NCBI GenBank assembly: GCA_963668605.1
Contig: OY764903.1
Coordinates: 6,510,001-6,574,000 of the forward strand
From: G963668605 sp963668605
Lineage (GTDB): Bacteria > Acidobacteriota > Terriglobia > Bryobacterales > Bryobacteraceae
DNA length: 64,000 bases
Direction: 5' to 3'
The notes beneath the pieces were generated by a model. It saw nothing but the letters and a program-made list of their open reading frames with translations, made no database searches and was not told the DNA's origin. This document shows positions 45,962-56,027 of the stretch, piece after piece. The position numbers were made by a program, and so were the translations under genes. Numbering within the stretch: the first letter of the stretch is position 1; every line of letters starts with the position of its first letter.

Positions 45962-46086
45962 GACAATTTTTTCGGGATTTGTCGCCAACGCCGACGTGCC
46001 CTGGAAGCCGACGTATTTCGGGTGCTGTTGGCTATCACGCATCGGGATGAACCACACCGTGAAAACGCGTCGACATAATCGGGCGC

Positions 46087-46275
46087 GTGTGGTCCGGATA
46101 CTGGATCCGATTGAATTCGCGCCGGTTCCTCCTGCTCACCGTGGCCGGGTGGATGAACCAGCGCCAACTGCAGGTGATTGACCTTCGCGAAGAGAACCGG
46201 GGTCTTCGCGAGCAGCTTGGTGGAGGACGAATGCGGCTCAACGACCAGCGCCGCCGGCGCCTGATCGCTAATTAA
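46087..46275 (+). pseudogene. N-terminal fragment of an integrase-type transposase
   Basis: AGWMNQRQLQVIDLREENRG, then LREQLGGGRMRLNDQRRRRL and a stop. This is the leader region of an integrase-core transposase family (pattern VIDYLREENRVLREQLGGRRLRLxDxQRRRLA); one residue is missing in the VIDLREEN block and the catalytic core is absent. Confidence 0.7.
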
Positions 46276-46318
46276 TTAGACGGACATGGCGCAGCCATCG
46301 TGAGAGCACGGCGGTCTG

Positions 46319-47365
46319 TTATGCGTTGCGCGGAGGTCCGGTCGATTGCCGAACGACCAGGGCGGGGGGGAAGATGATTGTGGCTGGCCTCGTCCCAACC
46401 GGACCCGCGATCCTGTCGAGGAGTAGCCGGGCTGCTTCGCGCCCCAGGGCCTCCCGTTCCCACCTCACGGTAGTCAGGAAAGCACAGGGATTCGAACTGC
46501 CTTCGATGTCGCCGGCACCAATCACAGAGACATCTCTTGGCACCTGGAGCCCTAGCTCGCGACATTCGGCAAGCGCGCCGAAAGCGCTGTAGTCGCTGGC
46601 GCCGAAAATCGCCGTGGGCCGCGTGTCCAAATGGAAGAGCAGACGAACCGCCTGACGACTGTCCTCAATCTGGAAATTGCCCGGAACAATCCAGGCGTTT
46701 TCGGCCCTCAGCCCATGCGCTTCCAGCGCGTGTCTGTAGCCTTCTTCCCGCAGTCGGCCGACGCTTGTCCCCTTGCCGCACAGATGGACAATGTTCCGGT
46801 GTCCGAGTGAGACCAGATGTTCCGTAGCTATGCGCCCCACTTCGAAGTCGTCAGTTGTGAGACGGCTGCACGAGAGGCGGCGGAAATAGCGATCGATCAA
46901 CACGAAGGGGACGCGCATTCTTTGCAGGTTTGCAAAATAGTCACAGGAGTCCTCCGGCAGTGTTGAAGCTACGATCAATCCCTCCACTTGGCCAGACATC
47001 ATGGCGTCGATCTCGCGGATCTCCGTTTTCACATCGCGGTGGCTGCTGGACAGAATCAGGGCATACCCCTTTTCTTCAATTATTCGTTGAATTCCGAGCG
47101 TTACCTCGGCATAGAACGAGTGGGAGATGTCCGGAACGACAAGCCCGATGACCCCCGATTTCCGCGTGACTAGAGACCGCGCCGAAAGATTAGGCCGGTA
47201 GTTCAGCTCCTTGGCCTTCCGCAAGACTTTGCGGCGAGTCTCGTCACTCACAGAGGGATGGGAGTTCAGCGCACGCGAAACCGTCATAGGTGAGATGTCC
47301 AGCAAGCGTGCGATATCCACGAGCGTGACGTTTCTTTGAACCTGGCGTGATTTGTCGGCTGTCAT
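46319..47365 (-). CDS. LacI-family transcriptional regulator
   Basis: A 348-aa regulator. N-terminal HTH VTLVDIARLLDISPMTVSRA with hinge helix PNLSARSLVTRKSG, then a periplasmic-binding-protein-like sugar domain (IGLVVPDISHSFYAEV, GLIVASTLPED, SLGHRNIVHLCG, TAIFGASDYSAFGAL, VSVIGAGDIEGSS). Candidate operators are found before it (47395), before the propeller gene (45933), before the second receptor (52298) and at the decayed propeller gene (56028), all with a TA-N-CG-N-TA core. It probably represses this glycan-uptake set and itself. Confidence 0.94.
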   Translation of the reverse strand: MTADKSRQVQRNVTLVDIARLLDISPMTVSRALNSHPSVSDETRRKVLRKAKELNYRPNLSARSLVTRKSGVIGLVVPDISHSFYAEVTLGIQRIIEEKGYALILSSSHRDVKTEIREIDAMMSGQVEGLIVASTLPEDSCDYFANLQRMRVPFVLIDRYFRRLSCSRLTTDDFEVGRIATEHLVSLGHRNIVHLCGKGTSVGRLREEGYRHALEAHGLRAENAWIVPGNFQIEDSRQAVRLLFHLDTRPTAIFGASDYSAFGALAECRELGLQVPRDVSVIGAGDIEGSSNPCAFLTTVRWEREALGREAARLLLDRIAGPVGTRPATIIFPPALVVRQSTGPPRNA

Positions 47366-47394
47366 CGAAGCTTCAATTCTACATCATGTTGTTA

Positions 47395-47408
47395 TGTTAG
47401 CGATAAAA
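47395..47408. promoter_or_regulatory. LacI-type operator upstream of the regulator gene
   Basis: TGTTAGCGATAAAA, 13 of 14 positions identical to the palindrome at 45933-45946 (opposite strand), 30 bp before the regulator ATG. Suggests autoregulation. Confidence 0.65.
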
Positions 47409-47474
47409 ACACCCTGACGGAAAATCAAGGGATCTGGATCAGAAGGTCGAAAGGTCAAAAAAAACGGGAAATTC

Positions 47475-47600
47475 ATGAGAGGCCGCAGTGGTAACGCGGC
47501 GGCTCGCGCTGGCGACAGCCGCAACCACGCCACCTTGATGCTGGGGGCGGTTTTGGAAGGGGAGGCAGAAGCCTTGGTGCGCAAGGCGAGCTTCAGGCTA
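47475..47600 (+). pseudogene. DUF5681-like gene fragment
   Basis: RGRSGNAAARAGDSRNHATL then MLGAVLEGEAEALVRKA follows the DUF5681 pattern (GNPxGRPxGSRNKATLxxExLLEGEAEALxRKA), a short domain often found near phage or mobile genes. The reading frame loses similarity after about 35 codons. The rest of the 47366-47692 gap holds the operator and nothing else recognisable. Confidence 0.55.
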
Positions 47601-47692
47601 TTTTCCCGTATAAGTGATCCACATCGGCGATGCCCATACAATCTCTCCGTTCCGGCGCGTGTCAAGCACTTTGAGACACCCGGCATGGGAGT

Positions 47693-48445
47693 TTAGTGTT
47701 GCGCTTTCTCTGTCTTTGGGTCTACGGGAACGGGTTTGTTGATCCAGGCCGCTTGGGGCAATGGCAGTGGTTTGGGCGGCCTGCGAACGAATCGTTCCGG
47801 ATGCGCCTGGTAGGCGGCGTCGAGCACCTCCTGACGGTGGGCCAGCACGGCCGGGGCCTCACCGAAGTGAACTACGGCCGGGGTCAGCATGGCGATGCCG
47901 GAGTGGCAATGTTCTTGGTTGTACCAGTGGAAAAACTGCCGACAAAAGGCACGGCTGTCCTGGATACAGCCAAACCGATCCGGGAATTCCGGCCGGTACT
48001 TCATGGTCCGGAACTGGCTTTCCGAATAGGGGTTATCGTCAGAAACGTAAGGCCTGCTGTGGGTCTTGGTGACCCCCAGATCGGCCATCAGAAAAGCCAC
48101 CGCTTTGCTCGTCATGACCTTGCCGCGGTCGGCGTGGATGTTGAGTTGGTCGGCGGGAATCTGGTGTTTCCCGATGGTCTCTTCGATGAGTTGCTTGGCC
48201 AATTCAGCGCCTTCGCGCGGCGCCACCATCCAGCCCACGACGTAACGGCTAAAGGAGCGATCCGGCAGAATCGCATCGTTCCCTTCGAATCGCCAACCTT
48301 CAAGCGACGCGATCCGCGCCCCGCTGGCGGTGATCGAGCCGCCCCACTGCGCTTCCTTCGATTCGTTCACGCCGAGAAGTATCCTCACTCCAACCCCGGC
48401 CCGGCAGAAATCCACAGCTAACAAGAGAAAAATCAGAGTGCGCAT
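47693..48445 (-). pseudogene. Chimera: secreted-protein start fused to an IS3-type transposase end
   Basis: A 250-aa frame. Residues 1-18 are a signal peptide (MRTLIFLLLAVDFCRAG) leading to VRILLGVNESKEAQWGGSIT, the start of an exported protein. From about residue 62 (SRYVVGWMVA, then HADRGKVMTSKAVAFLMADL, HSRPYVSDDNPYSESQFRTM, WYNQEHCHSGI) it is the C-terminal half of an IS3-like integrase, including one catalytic Asp and the Glu. The join is in frame. An ISL3-type element inserted immediately upstream of the ATG, so expression is doubtful. Confidence 0.8.
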
Positions 48446-48453
48446 GGTTTTTG
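48446..48453. repeat. ISL3 target duplication, left copy
   Basis: GGTTTTTG, repeated at 50208-50215; 8 bp is the standard ISL3 duplication length. Confidence 0.92.
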
Positions 48454-50207
48454 GGCTCTTCCGCAATTTTGATGCAGGCAAAAAGTCTAAAACAATACAG
48501 GTACAGAATGTTTTAGACTTGAGGGGCGATGGCAACTCCCCCGAGCCATTCGCAATCCCTTCTCCCAAACCCCGACATTCTGGTCCTGGACAACATCGAA
48601 CGAGAGGAGGATCGGTTCCGACTAAAGGTCCACGTCGAGCAAGAACCGACCTGCCCGGTCTGTGGTGATGTGTCTGGGTCCAGACATAGCTCGTATTGCC
48701 GCTGCCTACAAGACTTTCCCTGGCAAGGAATTTCCGTGCAGTTGTGGGCGACCGTCGGTCGTTTTCGGTGCCGCAATTCGTTGTGCCCGCGCAAGGTCTT
48801 CTGCGAGCGGTTGCCCCGCGTTGCACGTGCATATGGTCGCCAAACGGAACGGACTTCGGAAATCGTGCGCTTAATCGGCTATGTGGCGGGCGGTCTCCCG
48901 GGTCAGCGACTCCTTGCGCGATTATCCATTGCCACCAGCAATGACACGGTTCTGCGGCGCGTTCGGCAAGAGGCGATGCGGGAACTGCCGAGCCGCCCCA
49001 TTCGGAACCTGGGCGTCGATGATTGGGCTTGGCGCAAAGGTCAGGAGTATGGAACGATTCTGGTCGATGTGGAGTTCCGCCACGTTGTCGACCTCCTCCC
49101 GGACCGGGCCGCGGACAGCTTCTCGGAATGGCTCCGACACCATCCCGAAATCATGACGGTTTCGCGAGATCGTAGCGGTCTTTATGCCGAAGGGACGACG
49201 CTCGGCGCACCGCAGGCGCAGCAAGTAGCCGATCGCTTCCATCTCATGTTGAACCTGTCAGCGACGATGGAGCGAGTACTCGAGGAACGAACCAGGCAAC
49301 TGGTTTTGCCTCCCGTCGAAGATCCTGCCGGGATTTCGGAACTATCCCACAGCGGCGATTGCGCCAAAGACGTTGCCGCGGTTTCGGCGCCACCACCCAC
49401 GCAGTCCCAACTGCGCCGAGAACGCCGAGTGGAGCGCTATCAGCAAGTCGTAGCCTTGTTCGATTCCGGCCAGTCGTAGGCGGCTATCAGCAGCATCTTG
49501 AGGATCGGAAGGAAGACCATTCGGCGCTGGCTGCGGCGAGGGCAGTTTCCCGAACGGAAGCCGCCGCACCATAAACCGCCCAAAGTGAACCACTTTGCTG
49601 ACTATCTCCAACAACGCTGGAATGAGGGCTGTCACAACGCCTCCCGTCTTTACCATGAGATTCAGCAGCAAGGTTACGGCGGAAAACGTTCCATGGTGGC
49701 GCGGTTCGTTGCCGGTTGGCGAACCACTGGCAAAGCCGCATCTCCCAAGGGTCCTGAAAGAATCGCCCCCAAACATGCCGCCATCCTCGTCACCCGGGCC
49801 GCTGAGAAGATGACCGACGAGCAGCAGCAACTCTTGGACCGTATCACGATTCAGTGTCCGGAAGTGATCGCGTTGCGCCAACTCGCTCTCGGTTTTCGCT
49901 CGGCCCTCACTTCTGGCGAATCTATTCAGATGCGTCGCTGGATCGAGGGTGCAAAACGATGCGCATTCGGTTCTGTCGTCCGCTTCGCGTACGGCCTACA
50001 GAAGGATATCTCCGCCGTCAACGCCGCCGTGGATACATCATGGAGCAATGGTCAGGTAGAGGGCCAAGTCAATCGACTGAAAACATTAAAGCGTCAGATG
50101 TATGGGCGTGCGGGTTTTGAACTCCTTCGGGCTCGCGTCTTGCCTTACTCGCCGGCCGTCTCTGCTGGGCCGGCACCATGAGGTTGCATCAAAATTGCGG
50201 AAGAGCC
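48454..50207 (+). mobile_element. ISL3-family insertion sequence
   Basis: A 1,754-bp element with perfect inverted repeats starting GGCTCTTCCGCAATTTTGAT (23 bp; 48454-48476 and 50185-50207), flanked by an exact 8-bp direct repeat GGTTTTTG. It contains one transposase frame interrupted by a stop codon. Confidence 0.94.
48529..50181 (+). pseudogene. ISL3 transposase with an in-frame amber codon
   Basis: Two frames (48529-49479 and the continuation to 50181) are in the same register, separated only by TAG at 49477-49479. The N-terminal part has the zinc-finger CPVCG / CRNSLCPRKVFCERLP region and the first catalytic Asp in NLGVDDWAWRKGQEYGTILV; the C-terminal part has a second HTH (SSILRIGRKTIRRWLRRGQF) and the final Glu in SNGQVEGQVNRLKTLKRQMY. 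The context DSGQS-stop-AAISSILRIGRKT fits an original CAG (Gln), so a single C-to-T change inactivated it, unless readthrough occurs. Confidence 0.9.
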
Positions 50208-50215
50208 GGTTTTTG
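50208..50215. repeat. ISL3 target duplication, right copy
   Basis: GGTTTTTG, identical to 48446-48453. Confidence 0.92.
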
Positions 50216-50817
50216 CTCGCATATAAGCCTGTGAGCGTAACATACGATCATCCTTCTTTTCAAATTTTTTGTGGCTCTGCGCAAGAATTCGACAGACCCC
50301 CTGGCTTTGCTTGGTTTCGATGAAACGTTGATCCCGGTCCCGCAGTCAGTAAAATGCGGCTGAATCGCTCTGGAGCCAATGCCGACAGGCGCTTCATAGA
50401 GATTCCAGACTCCCCTGGAAGGCCAGAGCCACAGTGGTAGCTGCCGTTCGGCCAAGCGCTCGAACCGCCGTGCTCACTCGGGTCGCTCCGTGTTCCGGTC
50501 TCCCCCACAGATTTCTGCGAGAGCCAGGAGTCTGGGTCCCTCAAAGGGAACCCTCCAGCGCGGGAAAAACCTTCTCAACCATCATAGAATGAGAGACTTC
50601 CGGCGAGGCCCCGGCGCTGTCCATGCTTGGTGGAGGATGGCTCAGCCTGGCAGGCTTTCGGCTTCGACACCCCGTCGGGCGGTTCGCCGCCGACAGGCCG
50701 CAGTCGCAAAAACCGCCGACCTCAGCCGGAGACCCGAAATCCTGAAACCCTCGCCAATTGGGCACTTCGTCGAATTCTCGCTCAGAGCCTTTTTGTTAGC
50801 GTTCGCACAGTCCGAAC
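50216..50817. other. Spacer between ISL3 and IS630 elements, no gene recognised
   Basis: About 600 bp. Several short frames on both strands, none with family features or a convincing start. Before the ISL3 insertion its left end was the upstream region of the secreted-protein fragment at 48445. Confidence 0.5.
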
Positions 50818-50819
50818 TA

Positions 50820-51939
50820 GTGCTTACTTGCGCTGATACATTTGTGTATTAGAATGTTTGGGAGATGCCCAGACATGCACCTGCATTAGCTTGCTCACCG
50901 GAAGTCAAGGCCAAGTTGGTCGCCACCAGTAAGAGTCGAACGGAGGAGGCACGAGCAGTTGAGCGTGTCCGGATCATTCTGGCTTGCATGGAAGGAAAGG
51001 AAATTCAGCAAGTAGCGCAAGAGTTGAGAATCTCGATCCCGACCGTAAGCAAGTGGCGGCGGCGATTCTCACAACACGGATTGGAAGGTTTACGGGACCG
51101 GCCGCGACCCGGCAAGCCGGCAAAGTATGGGCCGGCGTTTCGCGACCGCGTGTTGGCCTTACTGGAACAGCCACCTCCGCCGGGCCTGTCGCACTGGGAC
51201 GGTCCGACGGTTGCGGAAAAACTCGGGGCTAGTGTGCACGCGGTTTGGCGGACATTGCGACGCGAAGGAATCTATCTGCAAAGACTCCGTACCTGGTGCG
51301 TGAGCACGGATCCGGAGTTTGCGCCCAAAGCAGCCGAAGTCGTGGGTCTTTATTTGAATCCGCCCCTGAACGCTCTGGTGTTGAGCATGGATGAAAAGCC
51401 CAGCATCCAGGCCCTACAGCGGCCTTCCGGCTATGTGGAAACCGACAGCGGCGCGGTGGTGCGGGCGATGAAGAGCACCTACAAGCGCAACGGCACGCTG
51501 AATCTTTTCGCCGCGCTGGAAATCGCCAGCGGACAGGTCTATGCTCAGACCACTGAGCAAAAGAAGCGTGAGGACTTTCGACGCTTCCTCGATGCGGTCG
51601 TCGCCGAACTGCCGCCCGACAAAGAGATCCATGTGATCTTGGATAACTACTGCACGCACAAAAGGAACGCGGAGTGGCTGGCCAAATACGCGGGAAGGGT
51701 TCAATTCCATTTCACGCCGACATCCGCCAGTTGGCTCAACCAAGTCGAAATCTGGTTCGGCCTGTTGACGCGAAAAGCGCTGCGGGGCGCCAGCTTCGCC
51801 AGCAAAGACCAACTCCGATCCGCCATTGAAGTATTCGTTGCGAGGACCAACGAACATCCCAAGCCCTTCCACTGGCGCAAACGGGAGGTGAAGGGTAGTC
51901 AGCTTCGCAATACACTCATCAACTTATGCAACTAAGCAC
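50820..51939 (+). mobile_element. IS630-family element (third copy)
   Basis: Ends GTGCTTACTTGC and GCAACTAAGCAC form inverted repeats (one mismatch), with TA target duplications at 50818-50819 and 51940-51941. One transposase gene. Confidence 0.9.
50865..51935 (+). CDS. IS630-family transposase
   Basis: 356 aa. HTH VAQELRISIPTVSKWRRRFS; DDE core VLSMDEKPSIQALQRPSG, IHVILDNYCTHK, TSASWLNQVEIWFGLLTRK. The third and most divergent IS630 transposase in the window; the residue after the central WLN is Q where the other two have M or L. Complete frame. Confidence 0.93.
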   Translation: MPRHAPALACSPEVKAKLVATSKSRTEEARAVERVRIILACMEGKEIQQVAQELRISIPTVSKWRRRFSQHGLEGLRDRPRPGKPAKYGPAFRDRVLALLEQPPPPGLSHWDGPTVAEKLGASVHAVWRTLRREGIYLQRLRTWCVSTDPEFAPKAAEVVGLYLNPPLNALVLSMDEKPSIQALQRPSGYVETDSGAVVRAMKSTYKRNGTLNLFAALEIASGQVYAQTTEQKKREDFRRFLDAVVAELPPDKEIHVILDNYCTHKRNAEWLAKYAGRVQFHFTPTSASWLNQVEIWFGLLTRKALRGASFASKDQLRSAIEVFVARTNEHPKPFHWRKREVKGSQLRNTLINLCN

Positions 51940-51941
51940 TA

Positions 51942-52269
51942 GCTCCGCCTGGAGCAATTCGATCTGACAGGAATTGCCTGCGTGTCTCTGATCGTTTCAT
52001 GGCTTTTGGATTTGATCTGATGGCCTGCTCGCAAGCACAAGAGCCCGCGGGCTGATCTCATTCAAGTCTGAGCCATTACGCGGCAAGGTTGCAGGACAAA
52101 AAGGCTGCAAGCACTCTAAAGTGCACTGAGCGGAACAGATTTCGATGGCGCGAATGCGCTCAGGTCGTACCGCAATCTCCGAAACCCAGCATGCTAGCGA
52201 GACGGGTCAATCGGCTATGGCTTGATACATATGCCAACAATTGGGCGCATCGGGGGCGCAATTTGCCTA
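51942..52269. other. Upstream region without recognised gene
   Basis: 328 bp between the IS630 element and the receptor promoter; short frames only, nothing supported. Confidence 0.5.
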
Positions 52270-52311
52270 TTGACAAGGTATCGATGATACCGTAGCATGA
52301 TAACGATATCA
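52270..52311 (+). promoter_or_regulatory. Promoter with two palindromes before the second receptor
   Basis: TTGACA (52270-52275), 17-bp spacer, TAGCAT (52293-52298). The spacer holds the inverted repeat GGTATC-GAT-GATACC (52277-52291), and the palindrome TGATAACGATATCA (52298-52311) overlaps the end of the -10 and the start point. The second has the same TA-N-CG-N-TA core as the LacI-type sites at 45933 and 47395. The leader to the ATG at 52498 would be about 190 nt. Confidence 0.65.
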
Positions 52312-52497
52312 CGGTTCAGATTGTGGTTCACCCAAATACGACGTCAATGCCATTAATAGCGCTGGATCGCTTCCGACCTTTTGGACGCGTCGGCCGAATG
52401 CTCCCACAGGGTCGTCATCGGAGACCCAGGTGGGGCGATCATCAATCGAAAAACAGCTTCGTGGATGTATGTGCTTGTGGCTAAATTGGAGATCCCT

Positions 52498-55400
52498 ATG
52501 AAAACGACGTACTTGCTTATCATTGCTCTGTGGTGCGTTAGCTTAGGTTTCGGCCAGGACTCGCGTGCTACCATTCTGGGGCGCGTGTCGGATCCGAGCG
52601 GCGCCGTCGTCATCGGTGCGCGCCTGGAAGCGGTCAACACTGCGACCAATGCAGGCGCTTCCTCAACAACTAATCAGGGAGGCAACTACGAGATTCCCTA
52701 TCTGCTTCCCGGCAGGTACCGCATCACGGCGGAATTGGCTGGTTTCAAAAAAGCGGTGCGGGACTCGATTGAACTGCGGGTGAACGATCGAATCACCGTG
52801 GATTTCGTTCTCGAGATGGGTAACATTGCCGAATCGGTTGTTGTCACCGGCGCAACACCTCTGCTCCAATCTGCCGACGCCTCAATCGGAATGACGCTGG
52901 ACGAGCGGCGGGTGACCGAACTGCCTCTATTCGGAGGAAATGTCGCCTACCTGGCGCGGCTTACGCCCGCTGTGGCATCACCTAGTGAAACAGGGCGTTA
53001 CTGGGCGACTGGAACAGACGTTACCACCTTGAGCAATCTGACGGTTGCCGGCACCCGCAGTGGATCCAGTGAGCAGACGCTCGACGGAGCCCCCAACATG
53101 TCCGGAATTATGTCCGGAACGACCGCGGCCTTTGCGCCTCCGCAGGACCTGGTGCAGGAATTCAAAATGGACATCACGCACTACGATGCCAGCGTTGGCC
53201 ACGCTGCGGGGGCTATCGCCAACGTGAGCACCAAATCCGGCACCAATGCATTGCATGGCACAGGCGTTTTCTCGGATTACCGCATCCACGCGATGCCATG
53301 GTTCTCGAACAAGTTCATCTACGATCCGACCACAGGTCCGATAACAAAAGAAAAGATAAGATCGGTCACTCCGGGCTTGATGTTCGAGCGATGGGGCGGC
53401 ACGCTGCTCGGTCCCGTGTGGATTCCTCGCGTTTACAATGGCCGGAACCGCACTTTTTTTAGCGCGGGCTTTGAGATGTTCCGCGAGCATTATGCGAAAT
53501 CAAGCATCTTAACGGTGCCCCTACCCGAGCAGGTCAACGGCGATTTCTCGCAGCTTTTGAAACTCGGGTCGCGATATCAGATTTACGATCCATCTACAAC
53601 GGCGCCCGCCGGTAACGGCCGTTTCAGCCGGCAACCGCTGCCGGGGAACATCGTTCCCCAGAGCCGGATCGATCCAATCGCCCGCAAGATTCTCGGGTAC
53701 TATCCGGCGCCGAATCAGACGGGGACAGCGGACAATCTTCAGAATTTTTTCTGCCTGGCCGACAAGCCTATCTTCTACGTGGGCTCGATGGCCCGGCTGG
53801 ACCACAATTTCAGTGAAAACCACCGCGCGTTTTTCCGTCTCAATCAGCATGACGGCGAGACACGTCTCCTCAGCATGCCGACGCCGGCGGTGGGAACTAT
53901 CAATTGGATGAGAGGGTGGGGCGCCGTACTCGACGACGTCTATGTGTTCAATCCGCAGTTGTTGCTGGACCTGCGTTACAGCGTCACGTTGATGAGGACG
54001 CGGTCTTCTAATTACACCCAGGGCTTCGATTTGTTGACATTGGGCCTACCCAGCAACCTGGTCAACCAGATTCGCAGTGTCGACAATCCAGCCGGGATCG
54101 CCTTTCCGTCGGTAGCGGTGGGTGGACTGACTGCCCTGGGCGGCCCCGGCGGCAATTATCACAGCTACAACTATCACACCTGGGCCGGCACGTTGACGAA
54201 AATTGCCGGCAACCACAGCGTGCGCACTGGGGGGGAGTTTCGCCTCATGCGACATAATTGGTACAACTACGGCCAGGTGGCCCCGAGCTTCATATTCTCC
54301 AGTACGTATACGAATGGCCCATTGGACAATTCTCCGGGGGCGCCGATCGGACAGGGTATGGCATCGATGCTTCTGGGTATACCGACCGGAGGTGGGGTGG
54401 ACATCAATTCCTCGACCGCGGAACAGTCCACCTTCAGCGCGTTGTTTATCCAGGACGACTGGAAAGTTACGCCGCGCCTTACCATCAACCTCGGGCTGCG
54501 CTATGAATACGAAGGTCCGATTACGGAGCGGTACAATCGCTCTTTGCGCGGTTTCGACTTCCAAACCCCCAGTCCAGTCGAGGCACAGGCCAAGGCCAAC
54601 TACGCCAAAGCACCGCTTCCCGAAGTGCCGGTCTCGAGTTTTGGCGCTTTGGGAGGCTTGCTTTTCGCGGGGGTAAACGGGCAGCCGCGCGCGCTCTGGA
54701 ACCCCGACCGGAATAATTTTGGTCCGCGTATCGGCATGGCATATCAACTGACGAAGAAGACCGTTTTGCGCGCCGGATACGGCATCTTTTACGATCTGCT
54801 TGGAGTCGATAGGCAGGACGTGAACCCGAGCGGTGGCTTTAATCAAACTACCAGCCTGATTCCTAGTGTGGACAACGGATTGACGTTTGGGGCAACGCTT
54901 TCCAACCCCTTTCCGAACGGTTTTCAACTCCCACTCGGCGCAGCGGGAGGCCTCCGAACTCAGCTAGGCCGTGCCGCCAGTTACTTCTACGGAAACTCGC
55001 CGAGCCCGTACATGCAGCGCTGGTCTTTTTCTGTGCAGCAGGAATTGCCGAAGCGGGTGCTGATGCAGGCCACCTACATCGGCACCCGCGGGACCAAGCT
55101 TGCCTCCTCAGTCCAGCAGGACCCTGTCCCCCGGGAATACCTATCCACTTCGCCGGTGCGGGACCAGGCGGTGATTAATTCGCTCAGCACGCAGGTAGCG
55201 AACCCGTTTGCCGGCATAGCGGATTTCGCGGGAACCAACTCGTACAACGCAACTATTGCCAAGTCTCGGCTCCTGACGGCCTATCCGCAGTTCACGGGCA
55301 TAACCACCAATATACCTACCGGTTTCTCCTGGTATCACTCAATGGCACTCCAGCTTGAAAGGCGCCTGGCTCAGGGATTCACGCTTCAGGCCGGCTATAC

Positions 55401-56016
55401 GTGGTCGAAGTTCATGGAAGCGACGGGTTTCTTGAACCCCACCGACCTCCGGCAGGAGAGAATCGTCTCGAATCAGGACTACCCGCAGCGCTTCACGATC
55501 AGCGGGATTGCTGAGTTGCCGGTGGGCAAGGGCAAGCTGCTGCTCGGTAAACCGGGGCGCCTGCTGAACGCCTTCGTCGGCGGCTGGGCACTGCAAGGCA
55601 CCTACGTGGGGCAGAGCGGCACCGCCCTGGGTTTTGGCAACGCGATCTTTTTCGGAAACCTCCACGACATCCCGCTCCCGGTAGGTCAACGAAAGGTGGA
55701 GCGCTGGTTTAACGTGGATGCCGGTTTCCAGCGAAACTCGAGCCTGCAGTTGGCCAACAACATCCAGACTCTTTCGACACGTTTCAACAATGTCCGCGGC
55801 GACGGCCTGAACAATTTCGACTTGTCTTTCTTTAAGACATTCACCGTGACGGAGAAAGTGAGGATGCAATTCCGGATGGTGGCTTACAATGCAATGAACC
55901 ACGCACAGTTCATCGATCCTAACACCAACCCGGCAAGCACCGCTTTTGGGACCGTAACGCGCGACAAAGGGTCAGGGCAGCGAGAGATTCAGTTCGTGCT
56001 GAAGGTTATGTTCTGA
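52498..56016 (+). CDS. TonB-dependent receptor, carboxypeptidase-regulatory type (paralogue)
   Basis: A 1,172-aa receptor. Signal MKTTYLLIIALWCVSLGFG; regulatory domain ATILGRVSDPSGAVVIGARL; plug LDGAPNMSG, DASVGHAAGAIANVSTKSGT; barrel ending IQFVLKVMF. ATG at 52498 with GGAG upstream; a longer frame to 52381 is not used. Large blocks are identical to the receptor at 39666-43175 (for example FAGTNSYNATIAKSRLLTAY), whereas the plug surface and several extracellular-loop stretches differ, as expected for receptors with related but different ligands. Confidence 0.94.
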   Translation: MKTTYLLIIALWCVSLGFGQDSRATILGRVSDPSGAVVIGARLEAVNTATNAGASSTTNQGGNYEIPYLLPGRYRITAELAGFKKAVRDSIELRVNDRITVDFVLEMGNIAESVVVTGATPLLQSADASIGMTLDERRVTELPLFGGNVAYLARLTPAVASPSETGRYWATGTDVTTLSNLTVAGTRSGSSEQTLDGAPNMSGIMSGTTAAFAPPQDLVQEFKMDITHYDASVGHAAGAIANVSTKSGTNALHGTGVFSDYRIHAMPWFSNKFIYDPTTGPITKEKIRSVTPGLMFERWGGTLLGPVWIPRVYNGRNRTFFSAGFEMFREHYAKSSILTVPLPEQVNGDFSQLLKLGSRYQIYDPSTTAPAGNGRFSRQPLPGNIVPQSRIDPIARKILGYYPAPNQTGTADNLQNFFCLADKPIFYVGSMARLDHNFSENHRAFFRLNQHDGETRLLSMPTPAVGTINWMRGWGAVLDDVYVFNPQLLLDLRYSVTLMRTRSSNYTQGFDLLTLGLPSNLVNQIRSVDNPAGIAFPSVAVGGLTALGGPGGNYHSYNYHTWAGTLTKIAGNHSVRTGGEFRLMRHNWYNYGQVAPSFIFSSTYTNGPLDNSPGAPIGQGMASMLLGIPTGGGVDINSSTAEQSTFSALFIQDDWKVTPRLTINLGLRYEYEGPITERYNRSLRGFDFQTPSPVEAQAKANYAKAPLPEVPVSSFGALGGLLFAGVNGQPRALWNPDRNNFGPRIGMAYQLTKKTVLRAGYGIFYDLLGVDRQDVNPSGGFNQTTSLIPSVDNGLTFGATLSNPFPNGFQLPLGAAGGLRTQLGRAASYFYGNSPSPYMQRWSFSVQQELPKRVLMQATYIGTRGTKLASSVQQDPVPREYLSTSPVRDQAVINSLSTQVANPFAGIADFAGTNSYNATIAKSRLLTAYPQFTGITTNIPTGFSWYHSMALQLERRLAQGFTLQAGYTWSKFMEATGFLNPTDLRQERIVSNQDYPQRFTISGIAELPVGKGKLLLGKPGRLLNAFVGGWALQGTYVGQSGTALGFGNAIFFGNLHDIPLPVGQRKVERWFNVDAGFQRNSSLQLANNIQTLSTRFNNVRGDGLNNFDLSFFKTFTVTEKVRMQFRMVAYNAMNHAQFIDPNTNPASTAFGTVTRDKGSGQREIQFVLKVMF

Positions 56017-56027
56017 CCTGTCAGTTG

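Noticed and set aside
46035..46241. Minus-strand Arg/Ser/Pro-rich frame upstream of the propeller promoter
   Set aside because: Shadow of the integrase fragment on the plus strand; no start context or family features.
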